Origin: Fratercula arctica
Taxonomy: Eukaryota > Chordata > Aves > Charadriiformes > Alcidae
DNA: 64,000 nucleotides
Direction: 5' to 3'
Assembly (NCBI GenBank): GCA_947846985.1
Contig: CANTUZ010000025.1
Location: 16,180,100 to 16,244,099 of the forward strand
Position 1 is the first letter of the stretch. Every line of letters starts with the position of its first letter. This document shows, one piece after another, positions 47,298-56,297 of the stretch. The notes under the pieces were generated by a model, which was not told the origin of the DNA, ran no database searches, and worked only from the letters and a program-made list of their open reading frames with translations. A program made the position numbers and the translations under genes.

Positions 47298-47384
47298 GTG
47301 ACCCTGCTGTGGCAGGGGGGTTGGACTAGATGATCTCCAGAGGTCCCTTCCAACCCTATGGTTCTATGATTCTATGATTCTATG
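45615..47384 (+). mobile_element. 5'-truncated CR1 LINE with open RT frame
   Basis: CR1 similarity begins at AGGAAGACCAGAGAAG (45615) and ends in tandem ATTCTATG units at 47384. The copy is 1.77 kb and keeps RT and the C-terminal region but lacks ORF1 and the endonuclease. It is nearly the same sequence as the matching part of the 27351-31205 copy but in opposite orientation, so the two form a long inverted repeat around the last CELF4 exon. Confidence 0.95.
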
Positions 47385-49469
47385 CTCAGGGGCTGTTAGT
47401 AAAGGCACACGGACTGGCACCGTGGTTGGCTTTGGGGTCTTTTCTCTTACAGCACAGCCCCACTTTCTGACAGTCTGTTGTCTGGTACTCACCAGTGATT
47501 CCTGGAAATAACTCTGGGGTGCTGCTTCAGATTAACATGAAAATCATTTCTTCCTTCAGAAATGCTCTAGAATGACTTAGACTGAGGATCACGGGTAGCT
47601 GGAGAAGTGCTGGGCCCGCCCTTCACCTGAATAAAAAATAGGTTTTAACAGAGCAATGATGATTTGTGCCAGCTAAAGACTTGTTTTGGGATTTGGCCAT
47701 TTACGCTCAGGGAGCAGAAATCTTCTGCTTTTTCTCTTCTGATCTTTCAAATTGCCTCTGTAATTTTTCCCCAAGATATGTGTGCTCAGTGTGTTCTGTC
47801 AATGTGAGAAGTGGTAATGTCACTCTGCTAGGCGTTTTATGGTTCACAGAAGGCAAGATTTTTATTGAGATAGATAGATGGATGTCTGGTGCCTGAACAC
47901 AACATATTACAGAGATTGACCCAAAATTTTCAAGACTGAAATCCCAAACGATAGACTGAGGGGATCTCTGTCTAGGAGATTTCAGATAGATTTTCTCTCT
48001 CTTCTCTGATTAATACAAGCTTTTAAAAGCATATCATCCCTGTCCCTTTGCCCAAATAATTGAGGAAGATCAGAGTAAAGAAGGATCAATAGCAAACAAG
48101 TAGCCTACATTTTCTCAGGTGTCAATGTAAAGGAGGACAGGCATGGCACACTGGGAAGGGAAGAATATACAGTTAGATGGGTCTGTTTTGCATTCAGATA
48201 AGGACCATTTGTCATGACAAAGGAGAAGGTGAATCCTGTTGCCCATGCAGCTGGTAAACACAGGAAAGGTAGCAGTGATGCTCATGTCCTACCAACGAGC
48301 CAGGCTCAGGGCCACACTGAGATCTGGGCTCTCTGTACATGAGGGGGAAATGGAACGGAGCAGAAGCGCCGGCTGCCGGCTGATAGGAGCAGTAGGGACA
48401 CCACCCTGCCAAGCTGCCTGCAGAGCCTGGAGCTGCCTCCTAATGAATGCAAGCAGCTGTTCACAACTGGAGGTGAGCTGTTCCCCATTTGTTTGTGCTC
48501 CTCGGAGTGGTGGGGATCCACTCTCCATCAGAATAATACAATTGAACAAAATTATTCATTTTAGAAGGCACATCTGTCTGAGGCCAGAGCAGAACCCTGG
48601 TGTTAGTTTAATAAATGGCATTCATTAAACTCAGCTAAAAATATAATCTGGAGAGACTGATGGGGTGAACAGAGCAAAGAATAAGCAAAAGGAGCTAGCA
48701 ATTATCAGATGTCATTTGTTCTACTGGTACCACAGAATTGGGTCTTGTTTGCTGAAATCTTAATTTCATTTTGCTCAGGCAGAATCCACCAGAGAAGCTT
48801 ATGCTGCAGCTATGATTCCTGTTTGACAGACTTTGGTAGGGAATGGGGCATTTTTGTTTTCCCCTTTTCTACCAAACAGAGCAACTGTATGCCCTGAAGG
48901 GGCACAGAGCCCAACAGAGAGCCCAAGGACAGGAAAGATGGAGGGAGCAGCCTTGCCTTTGCCACGAAAAGACTGCTGAGTAAAGTTCCCTGTGCTGCAA
49001 TGCAGAGAGCATGGGCAGCACCTTAGGACAGGGACCCTCAACATTTCCAATGCAGCACCAGTTGTAGCTATTGCCAGATCCTCTGCCATTTTCCCTCCAT
49101 ACCAAGGGGGTTTATAAACACTCCTCATTTGGCTTCAGGAGCATTTTACACTCTATAGGTGCCAGTGGAAAGGACTCTACAAAGACTGGAATCTTCTTGG
49201 TGGACAGGTTAGGGAAACTCCTAGAAGATGTGCACTGATGGCTGCCCAAGATGGCTCAGCACCATTTCATGGAGCACAGGGAAGGAGGCAGAGGCACTGA
49301 GGAGCTCCAGGCAGCCTACACGTTCAGAGATCAACCCTGGTCCCGGGCTGCCTCCTTCAGGCACAGCTCACACCCTGCTGTCCAGCACTGCCAGTTGCTT
49401 GGCATTAACATTCCCGTCCATAAGTCTTCACATGAAACACTGAATCCAGAGGGCCTGCTCTTAGGAGGG
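47385..49469 (+). other. Interval without recognised features
   Basis: No ORF has family motifs. The block at about 48530-48740 (TTTAATAAATGGCATTCATT and nearby AATTATTCATTT) is AT-rich, non-repetitive and could be a conserved element, but that is only an impression. Confidence 0.5.
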
Positions 49470-49822
49470 TGTTGCAGAATGGCTTGAGGAGCAAGGTCAT
49501 GGGACAATAGAGGAGTTATGTGAGATGAGAACAGCGTAGAAGCAAGTGGAAAGTTACAGCTCAGCGATGGGAAAGTACTAAGTAAACAAGCCATGAGAAT
49601 GCAGAAGCAAGAATAAGGAGCTGATAAGAATAGGGAACTAAGGCTGAACCCTGTCGTGTGGACAGAGAGCCAATCACAGTGAGCAGATGACTTTTATAAT
49701 TAGCCAATATTCAAGCGATGATGTAACCAGTAGCTATATAATGAAGCGTATTCGGGCAATAAACTGAAGCTTGCTTTATCACTCACATTGAGTCGGCTGC
49801 TTGTCTTCCCTCGCTCGTCGCA
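49470..49822 (+). repeat. 5' LTR of the ERVK-like provirus
   Basis: 353 bp with TG...CA ends. A TATATAA box lies at about 49735-49741 and AATAAA at 49758-49763, spaced as in short-R class II LTRs. It differs from the 3' LTR at five positions, all transitions, four of them in a CpG/TpG or CpG/CpA context. There are no indels. Confidence 0.96.
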
Positions 49823-49824
49823 AG

Positions 49825-49842
49825 TGGCGCCCGAACAGGGAC
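49825..49842 (+). other. Primer binding site, tRNA-Lys3 type
   Basis: TGGCGCCCGAACAGGGAC begins two bases after the LTR. It is the exact 18-nt sequence used by Lys3-primed retroviruses, the site where first-strand DNA synthesis starts. Confidence 0.95.
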
Positions 49843-50038
49843 CCCCAGCCTTGTTCCCACCGGACAGCGAGCTCGGAAAAGCACTGGTAGCAGCGACCAG
49901 GGGGTAAAAGACAGTACATGATATGGCTGGCACATGATATGTCTGTCCGTACCTGATCTTCGGATAATTAAGAGGAGGATCGCCGTCCGAGGAAAGCTAC
50001 CTAAACGGAAAAGAAAAAAAAAAAGGCTGCAAACAGAG

Positions 50039-50092
50039 TAATCAAGGGATCGTAAGTAATCAAGGGATCATAAGTAATCAAGGGATCATAAA
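50039..50092 (+). repeat. Triple 18-bp tandem repeat in the provirus leader
   Basis: Three copies of TAATCAAGGGATCRTAAG (R is G in the first, A in the next two) lie between the primer site and the gag start, the region that usually carries packaging and dimerisation signals. The last copy ends about 20 bp before the gag ATG. Confidence 0.9.
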
Positions 50093-50113
50093 GAGGAAGA
50101 CGACGCGTCGCAA

Positions 50114-51144
50114 ATGGATAGAGAGGTAGCTTTACAATTTTTACAATGCTTTTTAGAAAAGCGGGGAGTAGGCCCTATAAAAGATCTGGCCGGGTTAATT
50201 GCATTAGGCAAAGCTCCAGGATACTTTAAGGACCCAGATGATATGTTTGAAGTAGAAGAGTGGCGAACGTTTGGAGATTGCTTATGGGATAAAGTTATAG
50301 ATGACGATAAAACTACAAAAAAGTTGATGAAATCCTGACGAGACGTTATTAACTGTATGAAAAAGTATAAGGCGAAAAGGCAGCGGTACAAAGTTTGCTG
50401 CAGCTGGCAAAAAGTGCCAGGGAAAACCTTAGTGAGAGTGCTTTACTGGAACTATTATCTTGATGCCGACAATGAGGATTGCTCAGAGATCCGACTCAGT
50501 TTTTTGACCTTTCAACATGGACTAGAATTGGAGTGGAAATGTGGGAAGCAGTGCAGTCAGAGAATAAGGAAGCCTGGAACCTGGCAGGCACTTATCGACA
50601 GGTGAAGGGACTGATTGCAGGCATGCATGGATCAGCTGTTATTGCCGCCACAGCCCAGAGGGTGTTAGATGCAGCTGGGGAAGAGGGAAACAGTTCGTCC
50701 TCCAATGCATTTCCTGTAATAAAGCAGTCAGAAAAGGAGTTCTGGGGAGTGTCTGACGAATGGACATTTTCGCCTCCGCAACCGACCGCTCCACCGTACT
50801 CTGGTCTACCGGAGTCATCCATGCAGGTTCCCCCCGACTCTCCTCAGCCTATGGAAACATCATCATCCTCCGAGGACGTTCGTCTGAAAACCATCTATCC
50901 ACCTAAAGATACTGCGGAGCTCCGTGACGCTCTCCGCGATCAACAGAACACTATGCAGCAATTGCTCGCGGAAATACAGAGACTTGATAAGGGTTTGAAA
51001 GCGGGCGCGATACGGGCTGCTTATAAAAAGGCTCATGAGGTTATCAAGGAGGGTTTGCAGGCGGTTGAGGAGAGGGTGTGTGGGAGTCCGGGAACGGGTG
51101 ATCCGTCTGAAACAGCAGCGGACGAGTCTGGGGATACGCAATAG
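50114..51144 (+). pseudogene. Betaretrovirus-like gag (matrix and following spacer), broken
   Basis: The ATG at 50114 opens a matrix-like frame (VALQFLQCFLEKRGV, APGYFKDPDDMFEVEEW) that stops at TGA 50336-50338. The following about 140 nt are readable only with a change of frame near 50380. From about 50480 the frame is open to TAG at 51142-51144 and includes FFDLSTWTRIGVEMWEAV and a Pro/Ser-rich segment (PPQPTAPPYSGLP). It contains a PPPY-like late-domain possibility (APPYSG), then a charged, helical stretch. Gag normally builds the virion shell. No capsid major-homology region or zinc knuckle is visible, so this is a truncated gag with at least one stop and one frameshift. Confidence 0.85.
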
Positions 51145-51806
51145 TGTAATGTATCAGAAAAGGGAGATAGTGTTAAAGAACAGAAAGTGAGGAGATGGAT
51201 TTGTACTATGCTAGAAGAAGCAGAGATGGGTTCATAGGATGCGAATGAGTATTTGACTCGGAAATTTTTTGCTTGTATGGATACGTGATTATTGCTTATG
51301 GTTCCCTGAAGGGTGGTCCTACGATTTGGCTCAGTGGCTAAAAGTGGGGGAGGAATTGCAAACGCGGGAGACGCTGCACTTGTCCTTGCCAGAGCCCTGC
51401 AAGGGGTTGCTGGAGGGGCACCACAAGCTCCCCCAAAGGAACCTCAGTCTTTTGAAATGACACCCCCAGTTGCAGACCCTTAGCCTGAATATGCTCAAAT
51501 TCCCAATTCTGAAAAACATTACCAAAAACAGAATTCAGGAGGCAAAGAGCCAGAAGATCCCTTTGATCCTGGCCTAATAAATCCAGAGACTGAACCTGAT
51601 TTATGTCCACCTTTAACCCTGATTAAAGCTATGGCTGCCTCTGCTCCAACTGCGGAGGAGATTTTACAGCAACAGAGACGAAAGTCGTTATCGCGTTCCT
51701 CCATTCTTAAGCCTCCTCCATTTGCGCCAGGTATCGCGTTTGTTCCTCCTTTTCAACCGCTTATGTGTGCGCAGCCAGAATCAGGGTATAGCAGTGTATT
51801 GTCAGA
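51145..51806 (+). pseudogene. Degenerate proline-rich gag remnant
   Basis: Short readable segments with stops between them include KEPEDPFDPGLINPETEPDL and SILKPPPFAPGIAFVPPF. The composition (Pro, Glu, Asp) suggests the region between matrix and capsid of a class II gag. It runs directly into the end of RNase H at about 51807-51840, so capsid, nucleocapsid, protease and RT have been removed by one large deletion or by recombination. Confidence 0.55.
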
Positions 51807-52410
51807 ATGTCAGGGGAGAAGGACAGAGCCAGAGCGGATGCAAGAATAAAAGAGCTGTCTAATCGGCGGCTCTTTGAGCTGCTGAGAGCGCTACAGGCAG
51901 CGATTAAGCAACGTACTGCTCCATTTTGTGTCATCCACATTCGGAGTCACGTGTGGGACCAAGGGTTAGGAGAAGGTAACGCCCGAGCAGACAGACTGGT
52001 GACAGTGGCAGCCCCCCGAGTGAATTCATCAAAGCCAGGGAATCACATGGCATGTTCCATCAAAACGCTAAGGGATTGCATCGACAGTTCAATGTCACTA
52101 TGGATGAAGCCAGAGGAATCGTGCGTGCTTGTCCCACCTGTAGTCACCACGGCCCTGGGCTCGGTTTAGGCGTTAACCCGCGAGGATTGGGTCCTTGTGA
52201 GCTCTGGCAGATGGATGTCACACACGTTCCCGAGTTTGGACGACTAAAATATGTACATGTTACCATCGATACTTATAGTGGCTTTCTTTGGGCCACAGCT
52301 CAGGCTGGCGAGAGGGCCTTACATGTAATTAGGCATCTTACGAGTTGCTTTGCAGTCATGGGACTACCACGAGAAATTAAGACCGATAATGGACCTGCTT
52401 ATACAAGTGA
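51807..52410 (+). pseudogene. End of RNase H and integrase copy 1, truncated
   Basis: The first frame holds NRRLFELLRALQAAI and [19 protein letters not shown], the C-terminal RNase H block of alpha/beta-type pol. After a frame change near 52030 come the integrase HHCC part ([22 protein letters not shown]), the core start [14 protein letters not shown] and the second Asp motif [11 protein letters not shown]. The reading frame then leaves retroviral sequence at about 52410, before the third catalytic residue (Glu). The core cannot be functional. Confidence 0.9.
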
Positions 52411-53411
52411 AAAGAGCCGCCACCACCACCCCCCCCCCCGCCCCAGCCGTCTCCCTGAGATAGAAGTGGTGTTTTTTGTATGTCTGCTGTGTAAGTGTGT
52501 GTGGGTGCCAATTTATATCTGCTGATCAACATCTGTGCTACTGTTTGTTTGTTGCTGTGTGCAGTGTCGTTTGGTGACTCCGCTTGAGCAGGTGTTCTGC
52601 CCGGTGTGGTACTGTTCTCGTACGTGACTAGGGCTGACACTCTGTCAAGCGAAGAAGTTTGTACATACACAATGTTTAGATGTAAGGCGAGCGCACCCCA
52701 GGTAGATAGACCATGATGGGCCGTAGAACTGATGGAAGTCCTGAAATATTGGGGGTGTTTTCACCAGCCGACATGCTTACAGTCTCGGGAACGGCTTACC
52801 CATGCAGGGCGTATGACTGGTTGTTTGTTGTTTGCCTATAAGATCATGGTTGATTGGGAAAAGGAGTTGAGCCAAAATCTGTAGGATGCTCTGTAGGAAA
52901 ATGAGAAACTTAAGGGTGAGCTCTTGTTGCAAGGCAGACTTTTATGTCAGCTGTAAGTGATGAGAGAAGAAAAAGGGAACAATTAGAAGGGAAATGTGCC
53001 GTCTTAGCACAAAAGTATGCCATACATGCTACAAGAAAGCAGCAGAAAAAGAGAAATAAGACACCTGATTCAAGCAGTATTATAGAGATATGTTTTGGGT
53101 TTTTTTTTCCTATATGTATATATGTTATTGCACGCCTTTGTAAATTACTCTGTGTTATACCCTGCGAGACTAAATGAACACCAGCAGAAGCAGTCTCTTG
53201 AGCAGGGGGGTGGAATATGGGAAAGCAATGGAAGATCAGCGAGGAGGATTGTAAATACGCTCAAAGGACTCACACCTGGGTGCTGGAAAACACATCTATC
53301 ACACTAATTGTTATTCAGTCTCAGATGCTTGCAAGAAAAACACTTAGATGACATAAGTCTGTAATGGACTCAGGGACACCTTATCGAGCTGCTTGAGAAT
53401 CTTGGCCTGTT
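52411..53411 (+). other. Unrecognised internal segment of the mosaic provirus
   Basis: It begins with a C-rich stretch (52418-52442, including a C11-C12 run) that abruptly ends integrase 1, then T/GT-rich sequence. At about 52700-53070 a frame with several stops reads charged, leucine-containing segments (LFAYKIMVDWEKEL, ENEKLKGELLLQG) suggestive of a coiled coil. I do not recognise the protein. It may be accessory viral sequence, gag of another retrovirus or captured host sequence. Confidence 0.4.
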
Positions 53412-54014
53412 GTGGAAGAAGATCAAAGCCCAGTACCAGCAAGAACAGGGAGTCCGCATGCGCTCTTGCTAACAAGGACTCTTTCGCTGCCAAGGATTCT
53501 TGAAAACAAGGACTCCCTCGCTGCCAAGGATAAGTTTAGTAATGCTACTAGTACAGCTGTTTCTGAGTTATTGCTAGATGTAGATAGTATTCGACATGCA
53601 ACGCTGCAAAACAGAGCTGCTATTGATTTTTTGCTTTTAGCTCACGGACACAGTTGTCAAGATTTTAAAGGACTGTGTTGTATGGATCTAAGTGACCACT
53701 CCAAATCCATCCATGCCCAGTTGCAAGAACTGCACCGACCGAGCCAGCAACTTGTGGAGACCACAGGGTGAAATCTCTTTGCTGGATGGACTTGGGGGTG
53801 GGGTTGGTTGAAGGAAATTATACTCATGGCCTGTGTGGAAGGAATCTGTCTGTTATGTTTAGTATGCTGTTTGCCGTGTTTAATAAGCATTATACGATCA
53901 GTTGCAGATGTTGCTTTGCATCATACCCTTGTACGAGTTGTAGAATATCGTCGTGTCCCAACTATGGACCACGGGGTGGCATGTGTAAGGGATAATAGAG
54001 GATGGTTCGAGTGA
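53412..54014 (+). pseudogene. Env transmembrane subunit, copy 1, one in-frame stop
   Basis: The frame includes a region matching the immunosuppressive-type segment of alpha/gamma-type Env TM, with the CX6CC motif (CQDFKGLCC) at about 53660-53690, and a membrane anchor (GICLLCLVCCLPCLISII) at about 53840-53890 followed by a short cytoplasmic tail. A TGA at 53769-53771 separates the ectodomain from the anchor; both parts are in the same frame. The surface subunit and fusion peptide cannot be recognised upstream. Confidence 0.85.
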
Positions 54015-54398
54015 GACATGACGGAAAATTCCTAGTTGAACCAAACCCAGTATGCATGTTGGGAAAAGGGGACTCAGTACTGTTGCTGAAAAACTATATG
54101 TGTATCTATGAGACCCTAACTTTCAAAGAAGAAGATAACAAGGAGGGAGTACAAGGGAGTCAGGTATCAGACATCCGCAGTTAGCAAAGCTGGATCATGA
54201 GTCTGGTGAGGCTCGCTGCATGCGCTGGCCACTCATGCAGCGACCCTAGCCTGTACTTTTCCATTCAATCCGGGACAGGATATAAGGGGGCTGTCTTGGG
54301 TCGGAGAGAGGGGGAGAGACATGAGCGCACTTTGAAGGTACAGGGGACGCCCTGAAGTGCTGTGTCTGCCTCCCCTCCCTCCCCTGTAGGTTCCACGT
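54015..54398 (+). other. Segment between Env TM 1 and the second pol fragment
   Basis: No protein family recognised. A purine-rich run (AAGAAGATAACAAGGAGGG) near 54128-54147 and a TATA-like GGATATAAGG near 54279-54288, followed by GAGAGAGGGGGAGAGAC, could be remains of another polypurine tract and LTR. This is weak. Confidence 0.3.
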
Positions 54399-55170
54399 TC
54401 ATTAACCCCAACAGCTCAGAAGGCATTACAGCACATTGCAGATTTGTTTATGATACATCAAAAATTTCAACCTTACACCCTGATAGGACAGTGGGATGAT
54501 ACACTCGCAAAGAGCCTGACTGCATTAGAGTGAGTATTTTTGCCACATACCTTTTCAAAAAACAGTAACTATGATGATTGAAATGTTAGCACAATTGATT
54601 TCACAGGGTCGTTTGCGCTGTCAGCAGCTGGCTCCTCTGCCATCAATTGTGGGGATTACCCTGTGAATGCTTACACCTGATGAACTTTGGCAATTTGATG
54701 TTATACACATTATGGAATTGGGACGTTTGCGCTATGTACATGTTTCAGTTGATTTGTTTTCTCACCTTGTTGTAGCTAGTGCTCATATAGGAGAGAAGGC
54801 TCGTGATGTTATTCGACATTGGTTGCAATGCCTTGCAGTCATGGGAGTACCGCAAACTGTAAAAACTGATAACAGACCAGCTTATGTGTTCGCTAAAATA
54901 CAGGTCTCTTTACAGACATGGGGTATCAAACATGTCACCGGTATTCCTCATTCCCCAACTGGGCAAGCAATTCTGAAACATATTCATCATACCTTAAAAA
55001 CCATGCTTGATAAACAAAACAGGGGGAATCCCGTAGGTATGACACCTCAAGAGCGATTGTATAAAGCAACTTATGTTTTAAATTTTCTAAACATGTCATC
55101 TTTGTCATCCAATGCTTGTCATGCGCTGTATTTTAGGCTGCTTACAGAAAATAGTGCAAAAAATGATTAA
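54399..55170 (+). pseudogene. Pol fragment with integrase copy 2, catalytic Glu lost
   Basis: The first part (SLTPTAQKALQHIADLF ... KSLTALE, ending in TGA) looks like a pol segment before the integrase core. The 54667 frame reads DELWQFDVIHIMELGRL, VDLFSHLVVASAHIGEKA, VKTDNRPAY and GIPHSPTGQAILKHIHHTLK. The two Asp motifs are present, but the position of the catalytic Glu is Lys (ILKH), and Gly of the TDNGPAY motif is Arg. It is homologous to, but clearly different from, integrase 1. It ends close to a second polypurine tract. Confidence 0.9.
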
Positions 55171-55188
55171 TCAAGCTTTTTGTTGCAT

Positions 55189-55530
55189 AAAAAATAAAAA
55201 AGGGGGAATTGTGGAGATGATAGAGAGCAGCGCAGGGAATCTGTTTGGCCTTGATGAGACAAAGCTGTACCCATGAGAGGCGCCTTGAGAAGCAAGTGCC
55301 AGGAGATATCAGCAAGGAAAGGAATGTGAAAAGCAAAGCTGCAGCTCTGTGTGAACAGTCAGAGACGATCAGTTAAAAGACACTGAGAAGCGCGTGGCAA
55401 TCGACCCTCAACCTATCAGCAGGATGCTGCCTGCGCATGGACAGCTCGTGAAAATAGCATGCAGCCAATCAGTAGGAGTTAGAGCACGTGAACAGATAGC
55501 ATAATACTATAAATGTAACGATAGCCAATG
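55189..55530 (+). repeat. Second polypurine tract and U3 part of a foreign LTR
   Basis: AAAAATAAAAAAGGGGGAA is followed by TGTGGAGATG at 55210, the same arrangement (GGGGGAAT|TG) as at the real 3' LTR. The roughly 320 bp that follow are unlike the provirus's own LTR and carry a TATAAA at 55508-55513. The sequence stops about 20 bp after the TATA box, close to where U3 would meet R, and turns into Env TM 2. No R or U5 of this second LTR is present. Confidence 0.72.
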
Positions 55531-55807
55531 TCACCACAGAAATAATTGAAAGTTTGTTAGAAGATCAGAATAGCCTGCGCCATGCGATTTTGCAAAATAG
55601 AGCAGCAATTGACTTTTTGTTATTAGCTCGAGGACATGGTTGCGAAGATTTTGAGGGTATGTGTTGTATGAATTTGTCCGATCACAGTGAATCAATTCAC
55701 AAACAGTTGCAGTGGTTAAAAGAACATACAAACAAAATTCAGCAAACTCATGGGTTTTTTGATGAGTGGCTAACTAGCTTGTTTGGAAGTATTAGAATTG
55801 CTTGTTG
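55530..55807 (+). pseudogene. Env transmembrane subunit fragment, copy 2
   Basis: An open frame (stop at 55806-55808) with the same TM domain as copy 1, including CX6CC (CEDFEGMCC) and a following [15 protein letters not shown] helix, then [13 protein letters not shown]. It diverges from copy 1 at many residues and ends before a membrane anchor. There is no fusion peptide or surface subunit; upstream is U3 sequence, so it cannot form a complete Env. Confidence 0.88.
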
Positions 55808-55916
55808 AAGGCTTGCATATTATAATAATTCTTGTAATCATAAGTTTGTGCTTATGTGTAGTCCTTTCTTGTATTAAGAGAGCTATGTTAAAAGTAATAA
55901 ACCAAGCCTGGATTGT

Positions 55917-55944
55917 TCAAAAAAAAAAAAAAAAGGGGGGGAAT
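55917..55944 (+). other. 3' polypurine tract of the provirus
   Basis: A run of about 16 A, then about 7 G, then GAAT directly before the TGTTGC start of the 3' LTR. This is the usual place and composition of the plus-strand primer. Confidence 0.92.
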
Positions 55945-56297
55945 TGTTGCAGAATGGCTTGAGGAGCAAGGTCATGGGACAATAGAGGAGTTATGTGAGA
56001 TGAGAATAGCGTAGAAGCAAGTGGAAAGTTACAGCTCGGCGATGGGAAAGTACTAAGTAAACAAGCCATGAGAATGCAGAAGCAAGAATAAGGAGCTGAT
56101 AAGAATAGGGAACTAAGGCTGAACCCTGTCGTGTGGACAGAGAGCCAATCGCAGTGAGCAGATGACTTTTATAATTAGCCAATATTCAAGCGATGATGTA
56201 ACCAGTAGCTATATAATGAAGCGTATTTGGGCAATAAACTGAAGCTTGCTTTATCACTCACATTGAGTCGGCTGCTTGTCTTCCCTTGCTCGTCGCA
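55945..56297 (+). repeat. 3' LTR of the ERVK-like provirus
   Basis: 353 bp, colinear with the 5' LTR with five transitions. AATAAA is at 56233-56238. The right end CGTCGCA is followed by GGAGGG (56298-56303), the target duplication. Confidence 0.96.

Larger units (their letters stand above)
49470..56297 (+). mobile_element. ERVK-like mosaic provirus with 6-bp target duplication GGAGGG
   Basis: The element is bounded by two 353-bp LTRs (TGTTGCAGAA ... TCGTCGCA). GGAGGG occurs at 49464-49469 and 56298-56303. It has a Lys3-type primer site and a final polypurine tract (A15 G7). Inside, from left: gag matrix, a proline-rich gag part, the end of RNase H with integrase 1, an unrecognised part, Env TM 1, a pol fragment with integrase 2, a second polypurine tract with the U3 part of another LTR, and Env TM 2. 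Capsid, nucleocapsid, protease and most of RT are absent. Every frame carries lesions. The 6-bp duplication and primer site fit beta/alpha-type (class II) retroviruses. The duplicated contents are best explained by recombination of two related genomes before integration. Confidence 0.9.

Noticed and set aside
52418..52442. C-run as a coding His/Pro-rich domain fused to integrase 1
   Set aside because: The encoded HHHPPPRP stretch is a simple-repeat artefact and the frame ends soon after.
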